Shown here piece after piece: positions 16,948 through 26,571 of a stretch of DNA of 64,000 nt; position 1 is the first letter of the stretch; each line of letters starts with the position of its first letter. The position numbers and the translations under genes are program-made. Where the stretch lies: positions 36,300 to 100,299 of the forward strand of contig NZ_JBAMME010000269.1 in assembly GCF_039793925.1 (NCBI RefSeq). The letters run 5' to 3'. The stretch comes from Thermogutta sp039793925. Lineage in GTDB: Bacteria; Planctomycetota; Planctomycetia; Pirellulales; Thermoguttaceae. The notes beneath the pieces were generated by a model. That model made no database searches. It had not been told where the DNA came from and worked only from the letters and a program-made list of their open reading frames with translations.

Positions 16948-18423
16948 TCAAAGAAGATAAGAACGCCTAAGTTCACAAAGGGCTTCCACGACCGGTTTGA
17001 AACGACGGGTCAGATCCAGCAATCCCGAATGGGGAAACTCGTGCGGTTGGAAGTCCGCCCAGTTCGCCCACAGAAACCCTCGCACAAACGGTTTCGCAAG
17101 AGCCATCAGAAAATAATTCCTCGTCCATTGAGCTTGCTCGTCCGGCGTCCACTCACAGTGAACAGGACGAGTTTTGCCGGTGGCCAGCGGATCAAAAAGC
17201 GCTTGACTAGGAGCGGAGAATCGCACATAGATGGGCAATCCCATTTGGCCCCAATACTCGAGCTGGCGATGCCATTCTAGCGCATCCCGCAGGAGAGTGC
17301 CACCAGGAACATAGCCCAGATCGACTTCGAGGACCAGTGCGTCCAGCCCTACTCTCGCACGAATCAGGGCGTCCACCACGAACGGCGCTGGATACTGACA
17401 CTCCCGCATCCTCAGATCCTCAAGCCATGGCTGCCGAATGCTCAGAGCGATCACGGCTCCGGGATCCAGTTCTCGCGCCAGTTGAACGGCCCCGGCCACA
17501 AAAGTCGCCAATTTGTCTTCAGGCATGGGAAAAGGCGTTGCCACGTTCAGTGGCCCGGCCACCTCCCAAAAATCCACCCGCCCGCGATAACGCCGCACTG
17601 TGGCTTCGATGAACGAGAAAGCACTTCGCTGAATGACAGACCAAGGTTGTTCGAAGTCGATCCACGTTGGCACGCCCTGGGGACGGAGATCAAGAAGCGG
17701 CCCCAGCCCACGATACAGTCCCGTCTCTCGACACCACAACAACCACCGATCCGGCCAATCAAATGAGTATTGCTCCCGATCTGGTGCCCCGGCCCGCCAT
17801 GGGAAAGCCGCAACCGTCGCATTCGAAAACTCTGCGAGCTGCTGCGTTGCCAGTGAGTCGGGAAGAACTTCGGTCAGTGTCACCCCAAGCCAAAACGGTA
17901 TTCTGCCCCGAGATAAAATCTTTCGAACAGAAATGGCTTGCGCGACGTAGCGTTGACAGAGTGCCGAGGAAGCCTCCAGAGCCAATTGGAGGCCCTCCCA
18001 AGCAAGCCTCGGAGCAGCGTGTTCCCTGGATTTTTTGATGATTGCCTGAGCCAGCAACGTTGTGGCCTGATCGACCTGCTCCACCACAGGACCAGGTACA
18101 TCAAGCCCCAGAAGTTGCCAATCCTCCATCTGATTGCGGAGATGGCCAACCCGTCCTCGAGTGAGCTCCACCAACAGGTCATAGGGAGAGTATCTTTCCG
18201 CCAGAGTCGCAGTGGCCAGCGTCAGCCACCCGGTCTGCCGAACCTTTATGGGAATTGTGAGGGAGCCCGACTGTTCCCCATCACGCCATATCCTTAGGAT
18301 GTTGCCGTCAAGTTCCCCCCGGGTCGGCCAGGGCACACGGTCTAACCCTGCGAAATACGCACACTGCACGACCTCCCCTGATAAACCAAGCACGTCATCG
18401 ACATGAAATTCTAGCATTCCCAT
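16948..18423 (-). CDS. GH10-like TIM-barrel protein with altered catalytic site
   Basis: A 491-residue protein with no obvious signal peptide. Residues 1-170 are a beta-rich and helical N-terminal region. Residues about 175-480 resemble glycoside hydrolase family 10, with LAEFSNATVAAFPWRAGAP (197-215), then a Phe/Trp-rich segment and GLYRGLGPLLD. In GH10 xylanases the acid/base sits in WDVVNE. Here the equivalent reads WEVAGPLN (286-293) with no Glu at that place. A Glu at the nucleophile position may survive (LVLEVDLG, Glu366). The GHTLVWH-type substrate loop is also changed. Xylanase activity is therefore doubtful, and glycan binding or a different hydrolase mechanism is possible. It is convergent with the mannonate dehydratase gene. 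Confidence 0.65.
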   Translation of the reverse strand: MGMLEFHVDDVLGLSGEVVQCAYFAGLDRVPWPTRGELDGNILRIWRDGEQSGSLTIPIKVRQTGWLTLATATLAERYSPYDLLVELTRGRVGHLRNQMEDWQLLGLDVPGPVVEQVDQATTLLAQAIIKKSREHAAPRLAWEGLQLALEASSALCQRYVAQAISVRKILSRGRIPFWLGVTLTEVLPDSLATQQLAEFSNATVAAFPWRAGAPDREQYSFDWPDRWLLWCRETGLYRGLGPLLDLRPQGVPTWIDFEQPWSVIQRSAFSFIEATVRRYRGRVDFWEVAGPLNVATPFPMPEDKLATFVAGAVQLARELDPGAVIALSIRQPWLEDLRMRECQYPAPFVVDALIRARVGLDALVLEVDLGYVPGGTLLRDALEWHRQLEYWGQMGLPIYVRFSAPSQALFDPLATGKTRPVHCEWTPDEQAQWTRNYFLMALAKPFVRGFLWANWADFQPHEFPHSGLLDLTRRFKPVVEALCELRRSYLL

Positions 18424-18871
18424 AGAGCGTGTGAGGATTGACTCTGTACGGTGCGTCCTGGCCCGCTCACACCATTATCATATTCTTTAGTGTACCACTT
18501 CCTGCTCTCCGGAATCGTTAACTTTTTGTTCGCTCGACCTGCAAAACGTTCGTTTTTACACCTAATTCCCGGAACCCCACAATGCTTCCTCGCTTACAAT
18601 CGCGTCAGCGAAATATAAGTCGCCCAAGGTAGAAAACCGCCCTGGCCGCCCGGCAAACCGAGGGCAGTTCGGGAAACGACCAGCAGGCTCTCATTCCTGT
18701 TCGTACTCTGGCACAAACCACCCCGATCGTGTGTTCGTGGAGATAGCCCCTTGAGTGGCCCTCAGTACCACCCCGGTTGCCCCTCGGCACTCCTGATTCC
18801 ACAATTCATACTGACGCCTTTCTCGGCTAAACCGTCACGCGTGTTGATCTGAAAAAGCATTACTGTTTGCC
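18424..18871. other. Intergenic region between divergent genes
   Basis: About 450 bp between the GH10-like gene and the zinc-ribbon membrane gene. It should contain both promoters. No conserved RNA, repeat or credible short gene was recognised. Confidence 0.55.
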
Positions 18872-19993
18872 GTGAAGCCCCGACCTCTCACCATTTACTG
18901 TCCCGGTGGGCATCGATTCCTCGCCCCACATGCCCTGGCGGGAAAGGAAGTGAAATGCCCTTTCTGCGGGCTTACGACCATCGTTCCGCAAGCTAACGAG
19001 GCCCCATCGCACGACGCGACTGCGGAGCTCCGAACCCCGTCAGGAGCGTGTTATCCTCCGACAACAGACGAGTTACGACTACCGTCCGAAACTGTCTCGA
19101 AAGACTCGACGGTCACCGAACCGAACACCGTCGCCACCAAAATCCGAAAACGAGTAGCCGGTTCGGCCAAACCCGTCCCGAGCCGCTCTGAAGGATTCCA
19201 GAACGGCTCCCGACCTCTAGCGTCTCATGCTTTGGGCGTGGAAAGCCCCTCAGATTCGGATGCGAACGTCCAACCGATAGCGCCCTGGTCCGAAGTCTCA
19301 TCCCCTCCTGAAGGCGCAGCTCCGCCAGTTATCGGTGAGGGAGCTACTCCACATGCTCCGGCGCCCGAGGACCAAACACCTCAAACTGGAACAGCTTCTC
19401 ATTCTCTTCCCCCAAAGGTGACGCCGGAACTTCTGGCCTGGTGGCAACGGATTGCTCAAACACAGCGGCACGGCCTTTTCTTGGCCGTCGGTTGCGTGCT
19501 GGCGCCTTGCATCCTGGCCATCATCGGCGGGATCATCGCCCTGGCAACGGGATTTCGCCTATGGGGTTGGTCCTTCCTTGCGCAGGCTGTTCTCTCTATT
19601 GGCACGATTTACATCCTCGTCGCGCTGCCGGATTGGACCACCACAAGGAACTGCGGTCTGTTCTTTGGGTTGATGACCTTTCTTTGCGCGTTGGGCACGG
19701 GTCTACTGGCATTTGCGTCTCCACAGCATCTCAGGTCGTGGCATCTGGAAGCTATTCACAACCAGAGTCTTCGATGGATGGCCTCTCTAACCCTTGTCTA
19801 TTTCACCGTCACATTCGTGCTCCTTCGGGTTTCCGATAGCCAGCGTCGCAAAGCTGATGCGTTTGTGCGCGCCATTCGAAAAGGCCACCACCTTAGCAAA
19901 AGAACCGCCCAATCTGCACCACCGACCACCCTGCGCAGAAACCCCGAACCCGCGCCTTCAACTTCTCAATCCAACCCACAACAATTGACGTGA
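18872..19993 (+). CDS. Zinc-ribbon multispan membrane protein
   Basis: A 373-residue protein starting with GTG. The first 35 residues form a putative zinc ribbon (CPGGHRF, then CPFCGL, with TIVP after it), as found at the start of many planctomycete membrane proteins of MJ0042-like type. A disordered Ser/Pro/Glu-rich linker reaches to about residue 185. Four hydrophobic helices follow (LFLAVGCVLAPCILAIIGG, LWGWSFLAQAVLSIGTIYIL, GLFFGLMTFLCALGTGLLAF, WMASLTLVYFTVTFVLLRV). The C-terminal tail is basic and disordered. Function is unknown. No good ribosome binding site is visible before the GTG; the zinc ribbon, which needs the first 10 residues, supports this start. Confidence 0.65.
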   Translation: MKPRPLTIYCPGGHRFLAPHALAGKEVKCPFCGLTTIVPQANEAPSHDATAELRTPSGACYPPTTDELRLPSETVSKDSTVTEPNTVATKIRKRVAGSAKPVPSRSEGFQNGSRPLASHALGVESPSDSDANVQPIAPWSEVSSPPEGAAPPVIGEGATPHAPAPEDQTPQTGTASHSLPPKVTPELLAWWQRIAQTQRHGLFLAVGCVLAPCILAIIGGIIALATGFRLWGWSFLAQAVLSIGTIYILVALPDWTTTRNCGLFFGLMTFLCALGTGLLAFASPQHLRSWHLEAIHNQSLRWMASLTLVYFTVTFVLLRVSDSQRRKADAFVRAIRKGHHLSKRTAQSAPPTTLRRNPEPAPSTSQSNPQQLT

Positions 19994-20064
19994 GGCGCCG
20001 TCGGAACGCGAACCTCGCCTAATAGACACTCCGCTTTCATGCTCTTTCCGAATGTGGCCCCTCC

Positions 20065-23000
20065 TCACTCCAATCGGAGGGATACCAATCCGAAGCCCGC
20101 CACAGTCACGGGGCCGGTGACCGGAGCGCCAGGCTTTTCGGACAAATCTGTTATCCACGCCTTGGTCAGTTTCTTTTCGTCCAATTTCACCACCGCTTCC
20201 TCCCGTGTCTGCCGCGGGTTAAAAAGCCGGAGGATCATTCCTCGACCGTCCCTAGTCATTTTGCACTCCACGGGAAGCACCGACCCCGACTCAACCCTGA
20301 CCGGCGGCAACAACTCGGGGGGTGTATTGCGGTTCACCACCAGCGCAATCAGAGGCCGCGTCGTCTCAATTCCGAATCGGGTCGCTGCCACAGGATCATA
20401 TCCTCCCCGATGCGGCAAAATGAAGTACGTAAATACGGTAGGTCCTTCCTGATCGGCTTTGTAATTGGTTTCCCAGTAGTTATTCATGACGTACGACAGA
20501 ATTGTCTGCGTGGGCTCGATGTGCGTAAGCCAACCCTCAGGGCTAAAGGGCTGAGGGACATCCGTTCGAATTGTTCCCAGCTCAACCAGCGGTGCATCCC
20601 AGGAGCCCCATAATACCCCAAATTCTTCATTGCTCACGTCGATCCATCGCTGCACGGTGTAGTAGTTCTTGCACGCACCTGGAAGCTGGTCCGCTTCTGG
20701 ACGGACAATCGCCCACGCAAGTTCCATTCTCATCTGTCCATCTGGAACATAAAACGGAAAGGCCACGTGAACTCCCTCCGGGGAGCGGACCTTTTCCTTA
20801 TCCAGAATCATGTCCACCTTGATCTGGTCTTTGACGTCGCTTAACTCGTAGATCCACTTCACACTTCGGCATCCCGGTGCCGGACTTTCCACAGCCCAGC
20901 GTTGCACAAGCGGCCCTTCTTCCAACCTTTTCACCGTACAACCCGCAGCAATCCGCTCGACCTTTTCCGGATTCCGACCCGGCACATAAAGGTACTCGGC
21001 GAGGCCCCACCCTTTGGCCTTATCGACAAGATCGCGGTTCAACTGTTTGTCCACCAAACGTCGGAGCGCGCCGGTTTGAGGCTCAACTTCCAGCCGGTAA
21101 CGTTGCGTTTCCATTGTCGTTCCACCTTCGGTTAGCCCTTGGCCGGAACCGCCCGAGGCATCACCCGGCCCCCCGACGACAAGTCTGAAGCGTCGTGCCC
21201 CAAACGCTGGCACATCCTTCGCCCAGAACGCAAGCCGACCATCGCTCAGCTTCTGCCACGGCACCGCTGCCCCTGCATCGTCCTGGATAGAGCTCACTGA
21301 GCCGACCTGGGCCTCCAGGGTGACCAGATCGCTCCGTACCCAGCCTGTGGGGTTGAGAACCATGACATAGCGATCGGCAGCCTCTGTTCTCTCCTGTGAA
21401 ACCAATCCCTTCAACGACTGGGTGAGCAGGTCGCGGGATTGGCGATCTGCCTCAAGTGCAAAGCTCTGCTTTATCTGCCATTGGCTCTTGGCGAATTCAC
21501 TGTCTGGTTCGGTTATGCTGTTGTAGGCCCCCCAGGTGTGTTCATCGTAGAGAACCACGTTTCGCCAGGCCTGGTAAAAAAGTTCGTCGGGATAGTTGTC
21601 AGGCTGAAGCATGGCCCAGAGGGTCTCGGCCGAAGACAGCCGGTCGGCAGCTCGCCGGACAAGTCCCGTCTCTCTCGCCGAGGACGCCGCGCCATCTTCC
21701 CAATATGGTGTAAAGTCTCCCGTACATTCCGGTAAGTTATCGCCGTAACGTCTTTCAAACTCCCTCATCATTTCTGAGCATGTCGCAATGACCAATCGCG
21801 GGTAGGCGTATTTTTCGTTCCAATTCTTCACAAAATCACTGATGCCTACGTCGGGAGCCGCGTTGTCACCTAAGCAATGGCGAAGTTGGACCATCTCGAA
21901 AGGATACTGACTCTCCTGCAAGTCACGCAGATAGGCAAACAGTTCGCTCTTTCCTCGGAAGCCCCGCCAGTATCCCAGGCGGGGAATCCAGCACAACACG
22001 CGTTCCTGGCCGCTGGGCGATCGCCACCAGAACGCCTTGTCCCCCCAAACTCGCAGGGTATGTCCAATGCGGTGTCCGCCATTCGGACCGATGGAAAAGT
22101 ACCGCACACCCGCCTGGGCGAGCGCCGTGACAATACCCCACGTGTATCCCGGCACGTCGCTGATCATGGCGGAATCAATCGGCACACCGATTTGCTCCTT
22201 CAGTCGCTGCGCATAATCGAGAAGGCGAAGCAATTCCTCAGGACGGCAGAGCGCTGTCAGTTCGTTGCCGTAAAGGGCTTGAAGCCCAATGACTCCTTTT
22301 CTCACCGCCTCTAAAAACGCTGCCCTTTTCTCGGGCGACGATGTCCGCAGATAACTGTCCACAGCCCAGAGGACTTCCACATTCCATTTAAACTGCGCTT
22401 CGGGAGGATAATCGGCGGTTTTTGCAGCCGTTTCCAAGGCCTGTTCATAAAAGCGCCAGTGATTCTGTTCGATCTTCGTTTGAATATCCGTATACCCGAT
22501 ATCGACATGGGAATGAGGCAATAGATAAACAACCCATTCCCGCACCGGGGCCAGGGGCACTTTCGTTTCGAGAATCACCTTATCGGAGGCACGAGCAACA
22601 AGGTTCACCTCTTTTCGCTCGACTACTCGCGGTACCGGCACGATAATTTCTTGCGTTCCGTTGCTAAGGTTTCCTGACCAGCATGGTCTCCCTTCGCATG
22701 ACACCTCTAGCGAAATCGGGCCTCCCGCTCGGATGATCTCCAGCTCTACGACCTGCCGCAGTTCTCCGTCTGATTTAACCAGCGCGGGCACAGCCTGAAC
22801 CGATCTAACCGCGGTCACATCGCTGAGGGGCACCATTTTAACACCCTTCCCAGCCAGAAACGCCACGGCGTCGTAAAGCATCCAGCTTCCTTCCTGCGTG
22901 GTTATTGAAATAACGTTGGTGCCCGCTCGCAGCACACCGGCAGGAACAGTAATTTGCAGTTCGCAGGGTTTCGCTTCCGCCAGGTCTCCCATGATCGTTG

Positions 23001-23445
23001 CATCGGGCCCGCCGGCGGGAAGGATTGTCTGAAAAATGACCTTACCATTTCCATTGATAACAACCCTGGGAGGTGAACGGTAATGGGTATTTGCCAAACA
23101 CAAGACAAGTTCACAGTCTTCAGATGGCGGAGCCTCCAAGCCAAATAGAATCGTGGCCGTGTGAGGTCGTCCGCCTGCCCATGCGTCGGCCGGTCCTGGT
23201 TGGACATATGGCCAGTCCCGTGCTGGGTCGGATACACCTACCAGAAAAATGGGATCTTTTTGATACTGACTAAAACCGTTCGGGGCCAGTGCAAATCCTT
23301 CGGTCTTGCCATCCTTTTGACCGATTTGCCAGAGAACCGTGTGATCGTCACCGTTCTCAAGAACAAAACCCCTCGCATACCGACTGAGTGCCGGACTTAC
23401 CAAAGCACAACCCACAAAAGCCAGCACGATGATATGGGGTCGCAT
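20065..23445 (-). CDS. Secreted GH38 alpha-mannosidase with N-terminal PL4-like accessory domain
   Basis: The 1126-residue product has a signal peptide (IIVLAFVGCALVSPALS). Residues about 35-200 resemble the C-terminal accessory domain of family 4 polysaccharide lyases (VLWQIGQKDG, WPYVQPGPADAWAG, YDAVAF). The GH38 catalytic domain begins at about 305. HSHVDIGYT (311-319) gives the zinc ligands His313 and Asp315, and ISDVPGYTWG gives the probable nucleophile Asp430. Beta-sandwich domains follow to the end. GH38 enzymes remove alpha-mannose from glycans or glycoproteins by a retaining, zinc-dependent mechanism. The signal peptide places this one in the periplasm or outside. A strong GGGAGGTGA ribosome binding site precedes the ATG. 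It stands alone on the minus strand, so its regulation cannot be read from context. Confidence 0.88.
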   Translation of the reverse strand: MRPHIIVLAFVGCALVSPALSRYARGFVLENGDDHTVLWQIGQKDGKTEGFALAPNGFSQYQKDPIFLVGVSDPARDWPYVQPGPADAWAGGRPHTATILFGLEAPPSEDCELVLCLANTHYRSPPRVVINGNGKVIFQTILPAGGPDATIMGDLAEAKPCELQITVPAGVLRAGTNVISITTQEGSWMLYDAVAFLAGKGVKMVPLSDVTAVRSVQAVPALVKSDGELRQVVELEIIRAGGPISLEVSCEGRPCWSGNLSNGTQEIIVPVPRVVERKEVNLVARASDKVILETKVPLAPVREWVVYLLPHSHVDIGYTDIQTKIEQNHWRFYEQALETAAKTADYPPEAQFKWNVEVLWAVDSYLRTSSPEKRAAFLEAVRKGVIGLQALYGNELTALCRPEELLRLLDYAQRLKEQIGVPIDSAMISDVPGYTWGIVTALAQAGVRYFSIGPNGGHRIGHTLRVWGDKAFWWRSPSGQERVLCWIPRLGYWRGFRGKSELFAYLRDLQESQYPFEMVQLRHCLGDNAAPDVGISDFVKNWNEKYAYPRLVIATCSEMMREFERRYGDNLPECTGDFTPYWEDGAASSARETGLVRRAADRLSSAETLWAMLQPDNYPDELFYQAWRNVVLYDEHTWGAYNSITEPDSEFAKSQWQIKQSFALEADRQSRDLLTQSLKGLVSQERTEAADRYVMVLNPTGWVRSDLVTLEAQVGSVSSIQDDAGAAVPWQKLSDGRLAFWAKDVPAFGARRFRLVVGGPGDASGGSGQGLTEGGTTMETQRYRLEVEPQTGALRRLVDKQLNRDLVDKAKGWGLAEYLYVPGRNPEKVERIAAGCTVKRLEEGPLVQRWAVESPAPGCRSVKWIYELSDVKDQIKVDMILDKEKVRSPEGVHVAFPFYVPDGQMRMELAWAIVRPEADQLPGACKNYYTVQRWIDVSNEEFGVLWGSWDAPLVELGTIRTDVPQPFSPEGWLTHIEPTQTILSYVMNNYWETNYKADQEGPTVFTYFILPHRGGYDPVAATRFGIETTRPLIALVVNRNTPPELLPPVRVESGSVLPVECKMTRDGRGMILRLFNPRQTREEAVVKLDEKKLTKAWITDLSEKPGAPVTGPVTVAGFGLVSLRLE

Positions 23446-23661
23446 CGATCACCTCCCGGAGGATTCCTCGGTAAACTTAAGTCAGCCTTCTCGCCGTGAC
23501 CGAGCCGACTTACATAGCATTACACAGCACGACGTACCAAGCCCGCCACCGATTCCACTTTCAGAGGCTGGTCTGTCCACGATAATTGACTGGGGTTCCA
23601 AATAACCACCGATGGCAACGTTCTAGGCCAGAAAACCCATCGTCACAACTCTCAGGCTATA

Positions 23662-23685
23662 TGGCCCTCGCACAGGTGAGGGCCA
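23662..23685 (-). other. Hairpin downstream of the bioF-type gene
   Basis: A perfect 8-bp stem TGGCCCTC/GAGGGCCA with an 8-base loop, 57 bp beyond the stop of the BioF-type gene. There is no T-run, so it is at best an imperfect terminator. The rest of 23446-23741 shows nothing else. Confidence 0.35.
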
Positions 23686-23741
23686 GCTATCAGGCGTAAA
23701 CGCGTCTCCGGGAGGGAAGGTACACCAGTCCAACGCTCAAG

Positions 23742-24947
23742 TCAAGTATCACCGAGTCCCAACCTCCGTCTTGCCTCTCCGAGCGTCTCCACGAGCCGCT
23801 GCAGGTCGCTGGTTTGATGGTGAAAAGTCACACTTATCCGAAGGCACGCCTCATTGTCAGGTACAGCCGGAGGCCGAATTGCTGGCACAAAGAACCCCCG
23901 ACTCTCGAGAAATCGACTCAATAAAAGTGCTGTTTCCGGCTGGTGGACAATTACTGGGATGATTTGACTGGTCGAGCGTCCGACATCCCATGCCTCACGC
24001 CTGAGGACCTCCCGCAAGAATTCCGCTCTTTCTAGGACGACTTCACGCCGATGCGGTTCCCGTTCAATGATCTCCAGGGCTGCCATCGCCGCGTAGCACG
24101 CAGCCCCGGGAAGAGCGGTGGAAAACATGTAAGGCCGGGCCTTCTGCACCAACCACTCCACCAGGTGTGTGCTTCCCACCACAAACCCACCCACCGAGCC
24201 CATGGCCTTGCTGAGGGTTCCCACGCGTACGGGTACTCTGTCTTCAACACCATAAAATTCCACAACCCCCCGGCCCCTCTTGCCAAAAACGCCCGTGGCG
24301 TGAGCCTCATCGACCATGAGAATGACGCCGTGGCGCTCGCACACTTCCACAAGCTGAGCAATAGGGGCTAAATCGCCATCCATGCTGAAAAGCGTATCGG
24401 TAACCACTAGGCGTCGCCGATGCCGGTGCGGTTTGGCCAGCAGGTGGTCCAAAGTGTCCACGTCTGCGTGCGGAAACACACGCAAATCCGCGCGGCTCAG
24501 CTTGCAGCCATCAATGATGCTGGCGTGGTTTTTCCGATCGCAGTAGACCGCATCGCCAGGCCCAACGAGGGCCGCGATTGTCCCCACATTGGCTGCAAAT
24601 CCCGTGGGGAAGAGAAGCGCCGCCTCACACCCTTCGAACTTCGCTAGCGCCTCCTCCAGAGCCGCATGGGCTGAGGATCTACCACACACAAGCGCGCTGG
24701 CACCACTCCCCCACCCCTCTTTCTCCAGGCTGTTCCGTACTGCCGTGATGAGCCGCGGATCACTCGCCAACCCCAGGTAATCATTCGAACCAAAGTTCAA
24801 AAGCTCACGTCCGTCGAGCCAAATCGTACGCCCTTGGGAACTCGTCCGACATCGCCGTGTCCGCCGGAGGGATTGGCGATCTAATTCCTCTAGGCTTTCG
24901 GTCAGCCATCCGAGTACGTCCACCTTCCACTGCGGTCGACCTTCCAT
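23742..24947 (-). CDS. bioF: 8-amino-7-oxononanoate synthase (BioF) / alpha-oxoamine synthase
   Basis: A 401-residue PLP enzyme of the alpha-oxoamine synthase family. Visible motifs are FGSNDYLGLASDPR, GSGASALVCG, FPTGFAANVGTIAAL, DRKNHASIIDG, the VDEAHATGVFGKRGRG cofactor segment, and GTLSKAMGSVGG, which contains the PLP-binding lysine. BioF condenses pimeloyl-ACP (or -CoA) with alanine in biotin synthesis. The close relatives KBL and serine palmitoyltransferase share these motifs, so the substrate is not certain. Overall length and motif spacing fit BioF best. No other biotin gene is in the window. The ATG start has no strong ribosome binding site. It is transcribed away from the HIT gene and lies downstream of it on the same strand. 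Confidence 0.8.
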   Translation of the reverse strand: MEGRPQWKVDVLGWLTESLEELDRQSLRRTRRCRTSSQGRTIWLDGRELLNFGSNDYLGLASDPRLITAVRNSLEKEGWGSGASALVCGRSSAHAALEEALAKFEGCEAALLFPTGFAANVGTIAALVGPGDAVYCDRKNHASIIDGCKLSRADLRVFPHADVDTLDHLLAKPHRHRRRLVVTDTLFSMDGDLAPIAQLVEVCERHGVILMVDEAHATGVFGKRGRGVVEFYGVEDRVPVRVGTLSKAMGSVGGFVVGSTHLVEWLVQKARPYMFSTALPGAACYAAMAALEIIEREPHRREVVLERAEFLREVLRREAWDVGRSTSQIIPVIVHQPETALLLSRFLESRGFFVPAIRPPAVPDNEACLRISVTFHHQTSDLQRLVETLGEARRRLGLGDT

Positions 24948-25011
24948 GTGCTGGCAAAAACGAGAGGAAACAGTGAATTGCGGTGTCAGTGCCGATGTAC
25001 GCCGTCAGATA

Positions 25012-25356
25012 TCAACCGGGCGGCCAGCCGAATTGCCTCCCGGCCAGCATATGAAAGTGTAAATGCATCACTTCCTGGCCCGCATCTTTCCCGTTATTGA
25101 GCACCACTCGGTACCCCTGAGCTAACCCCAACTGGGCAGCAATCGTTTGCATAGCCAGGAAGCATCGGCCAATCAGATCGGCATCTTCTTCCTGAAGCCC
25201 CTCGATGTTGGGAATCTCTTTTTTGGGAATGACGATAATATGAACGGGTGCCTGTGGGTTGATGTCCTTAAAAGCGATACAATCCCCATCCTCGTAGACA
25301 ATGTCGGCCGGGATCTCCCTGTCGATGATCTTTTTGAAAACCGTTTTCGGAGACAT
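25012..25356 (-). CDS. HIT-family nucleotide-binding hydrolase (HinT-like)
   Basis: A 114-residue protein (start at MSPKTVFKKI) covering the whole HIT domain. Key features are IFxKII-like FKKIIDREIPADIVYEDG at the start, PVHIIVIPKK in the middle, VVLNNGKDAGQEV, and the histidine triad HLHFHML with GWPPG at the end. HIT/HinT proteins hydrolyse purine nucleoside phosphoramidates or adenylates. GAGGG lies just before the chosen ATG. A GTG 19 codons upstream would only add an unconserved tail. It sits between the Trm112-like gene and the BioF-type gene in the same orientation. Confidence 0.85.
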   Translation of the reverse strand: MSPKTVFKKIIDREIPADIVYEDGDCIAFKDINPQAPVHIIVIPKKEIPNIEGLQEEDADLIGRCFLAMQTIAAQLGLAQGYRVVLNNGKDAGQEVMHLHFHMLAGRQFGWPPG

Positions 25357-25443
25357 CGTGACACCCTCGTTAACAAAATCTTGCAATCCCGAGTGAATCG
25401 AGTCGTTTCCCACGCGTTGGAAAATCCATATGCTCTTCGTCGG

Positions 25444-25731
25444 TTAACGTGAGCCATCCGCTTTGGAAAGCTGATTGACGAACTGACTGACGCAAATGCC
25501 TTCGTCAATCAGGAGCGTCGGCATGCCATCCCAAACGGGATAGGCAATCTCATTGTCTTCGCGAACCAACAACGTTTCCACAGGCTGCTCGAGCTTTCGT
25601 GACGCACGATTGACAATTTCCCCGCGCTCGATTGCGGCATTCACCGCATCTACCAAAACTTGCGATGCGACTCGAAGGCTCTGTTTGGTTTCCGGACAGG
25701 CCAAAAGACTGACAAATGTTGCGTCCAGCAT
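25444..25731 (-). CDS. Trm112-like small protein
   Basis: A 95-residue protein beginning LDATFVSLLACPETKQSLRVA, the N-terminal pattern of Trm112/UPF0434 proteins. The conserved late segment IAYPVWDGMPTLLIDEGI corresponds to the usual YPI-x-DGIP-x-LL. A helical insertion between the halves (VDAVNAAIERGEIVNRASRKL) is longer than in the short UPF0434 type. Only one of the usual N-terminal cysteines is seen. Relatives act as activators of methyltransferases. The ATG at 25731 is preferred to upstream in-frame starts because family similarity begins exactly there and GGAAG lies 6 bp before it. It probably forms a unit with the HIT gene 87 bp downstream. Confidence 0.7.
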   Translation of the reverse strand: MLDATFVSLLACPETKQSLRVASQVLVDAVNAAIERGEIVNRASRKLEQPVETLLVREDNEIAYPVWDGMPTLLIDEGICVSQFVNQLSKADGSR

Positions 25732-26571
25732 TGATGCTTCCAACGAAGGCTTCCTAAGAAATTGGCTTTCCATCCCACGTGCATTAAACATTGTACTGAA
25801 TTTACCCACTTCCAGGAAATCGATCGCGCCCATCACTCATCCGCACGTTTGTAAAAACCGATGAGATACCGCGGCGCGCCGTGTTGCAGGGACAATTCAT
25901 AAATTGCCCCTACCGTTTGACCAGTAACGGAACCGAGCGCTTTCAGCCAAGTCGATGGACTGGACGATCCAAACGTTGGACTGTGGACCTCGCAACCACG
26001 TCCGTCTCAGAAATCCTTCACAGGGGTGCGCTTGTCCTACCCGCCGATGTGAAACGGATGGTCGAACGTTCAGAAGTGGACCTCCCAAACAGGTCCTGCC
26101 GGTTGAATCTCGCTCCCACGCAAACCTGTGTTGGATATCCGTGTCTCCATCGCCAAAGGAAAAGTGGGGCGTATCAGAAGATCTCACGGATTGACGTCCG
26201 ACCGCTTTATGATTTACGATTTTTGTTGGGGATTGGTGCCCGCTCGCCTCCCAGAAGCGGGCAACTCCAGATGCGAGCCCTGGTGCCTCGGTAACCGGGC
26301 ATCCCTTTGCCGGTTGTTGCAAAATCACGGATTGCCTTAGCAAGTGGGAGGACAACCTCACCGAGCGAACGTGTGTCGTAGCTTTAGCTATCCACGGAGT
26401 CAGCCTACCTCCGGCTTTTTGGTCTTTCCGGTCGTGTGTTTGTCAGTTGCCTCCGTTCGTATAAAGGCGGTCGGGAACTTGCCAAAGGTACGATAAGTCA
26501 TTATTGTGGCGCGTATTCGGCAGTGTGCCTGGATTGAGTTTTCGTTTCACATCTGTGTAGGAGGATCTGCC
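25732..26571. other. 840-bp intergenic region
   Basis: Located between divergent genes. Overlapping short open frames at 25881-26361 on both strands lack ribosome binding sites and look random. One hairpin (GCCCGCT/AGCGGGC, 26238-26262) is visible. The right edge holds the strong AGGAGGATCTGCC before the Gfo/Idh gene. No gene remnant was recognised. Confidence 0.55.

Noticed and set aside
25881..26361. Overlapping open frames in the 840-bp intergenic region
   Set aside because: Both strands are open by chance, with no initiation signals and no recognisable sequence.
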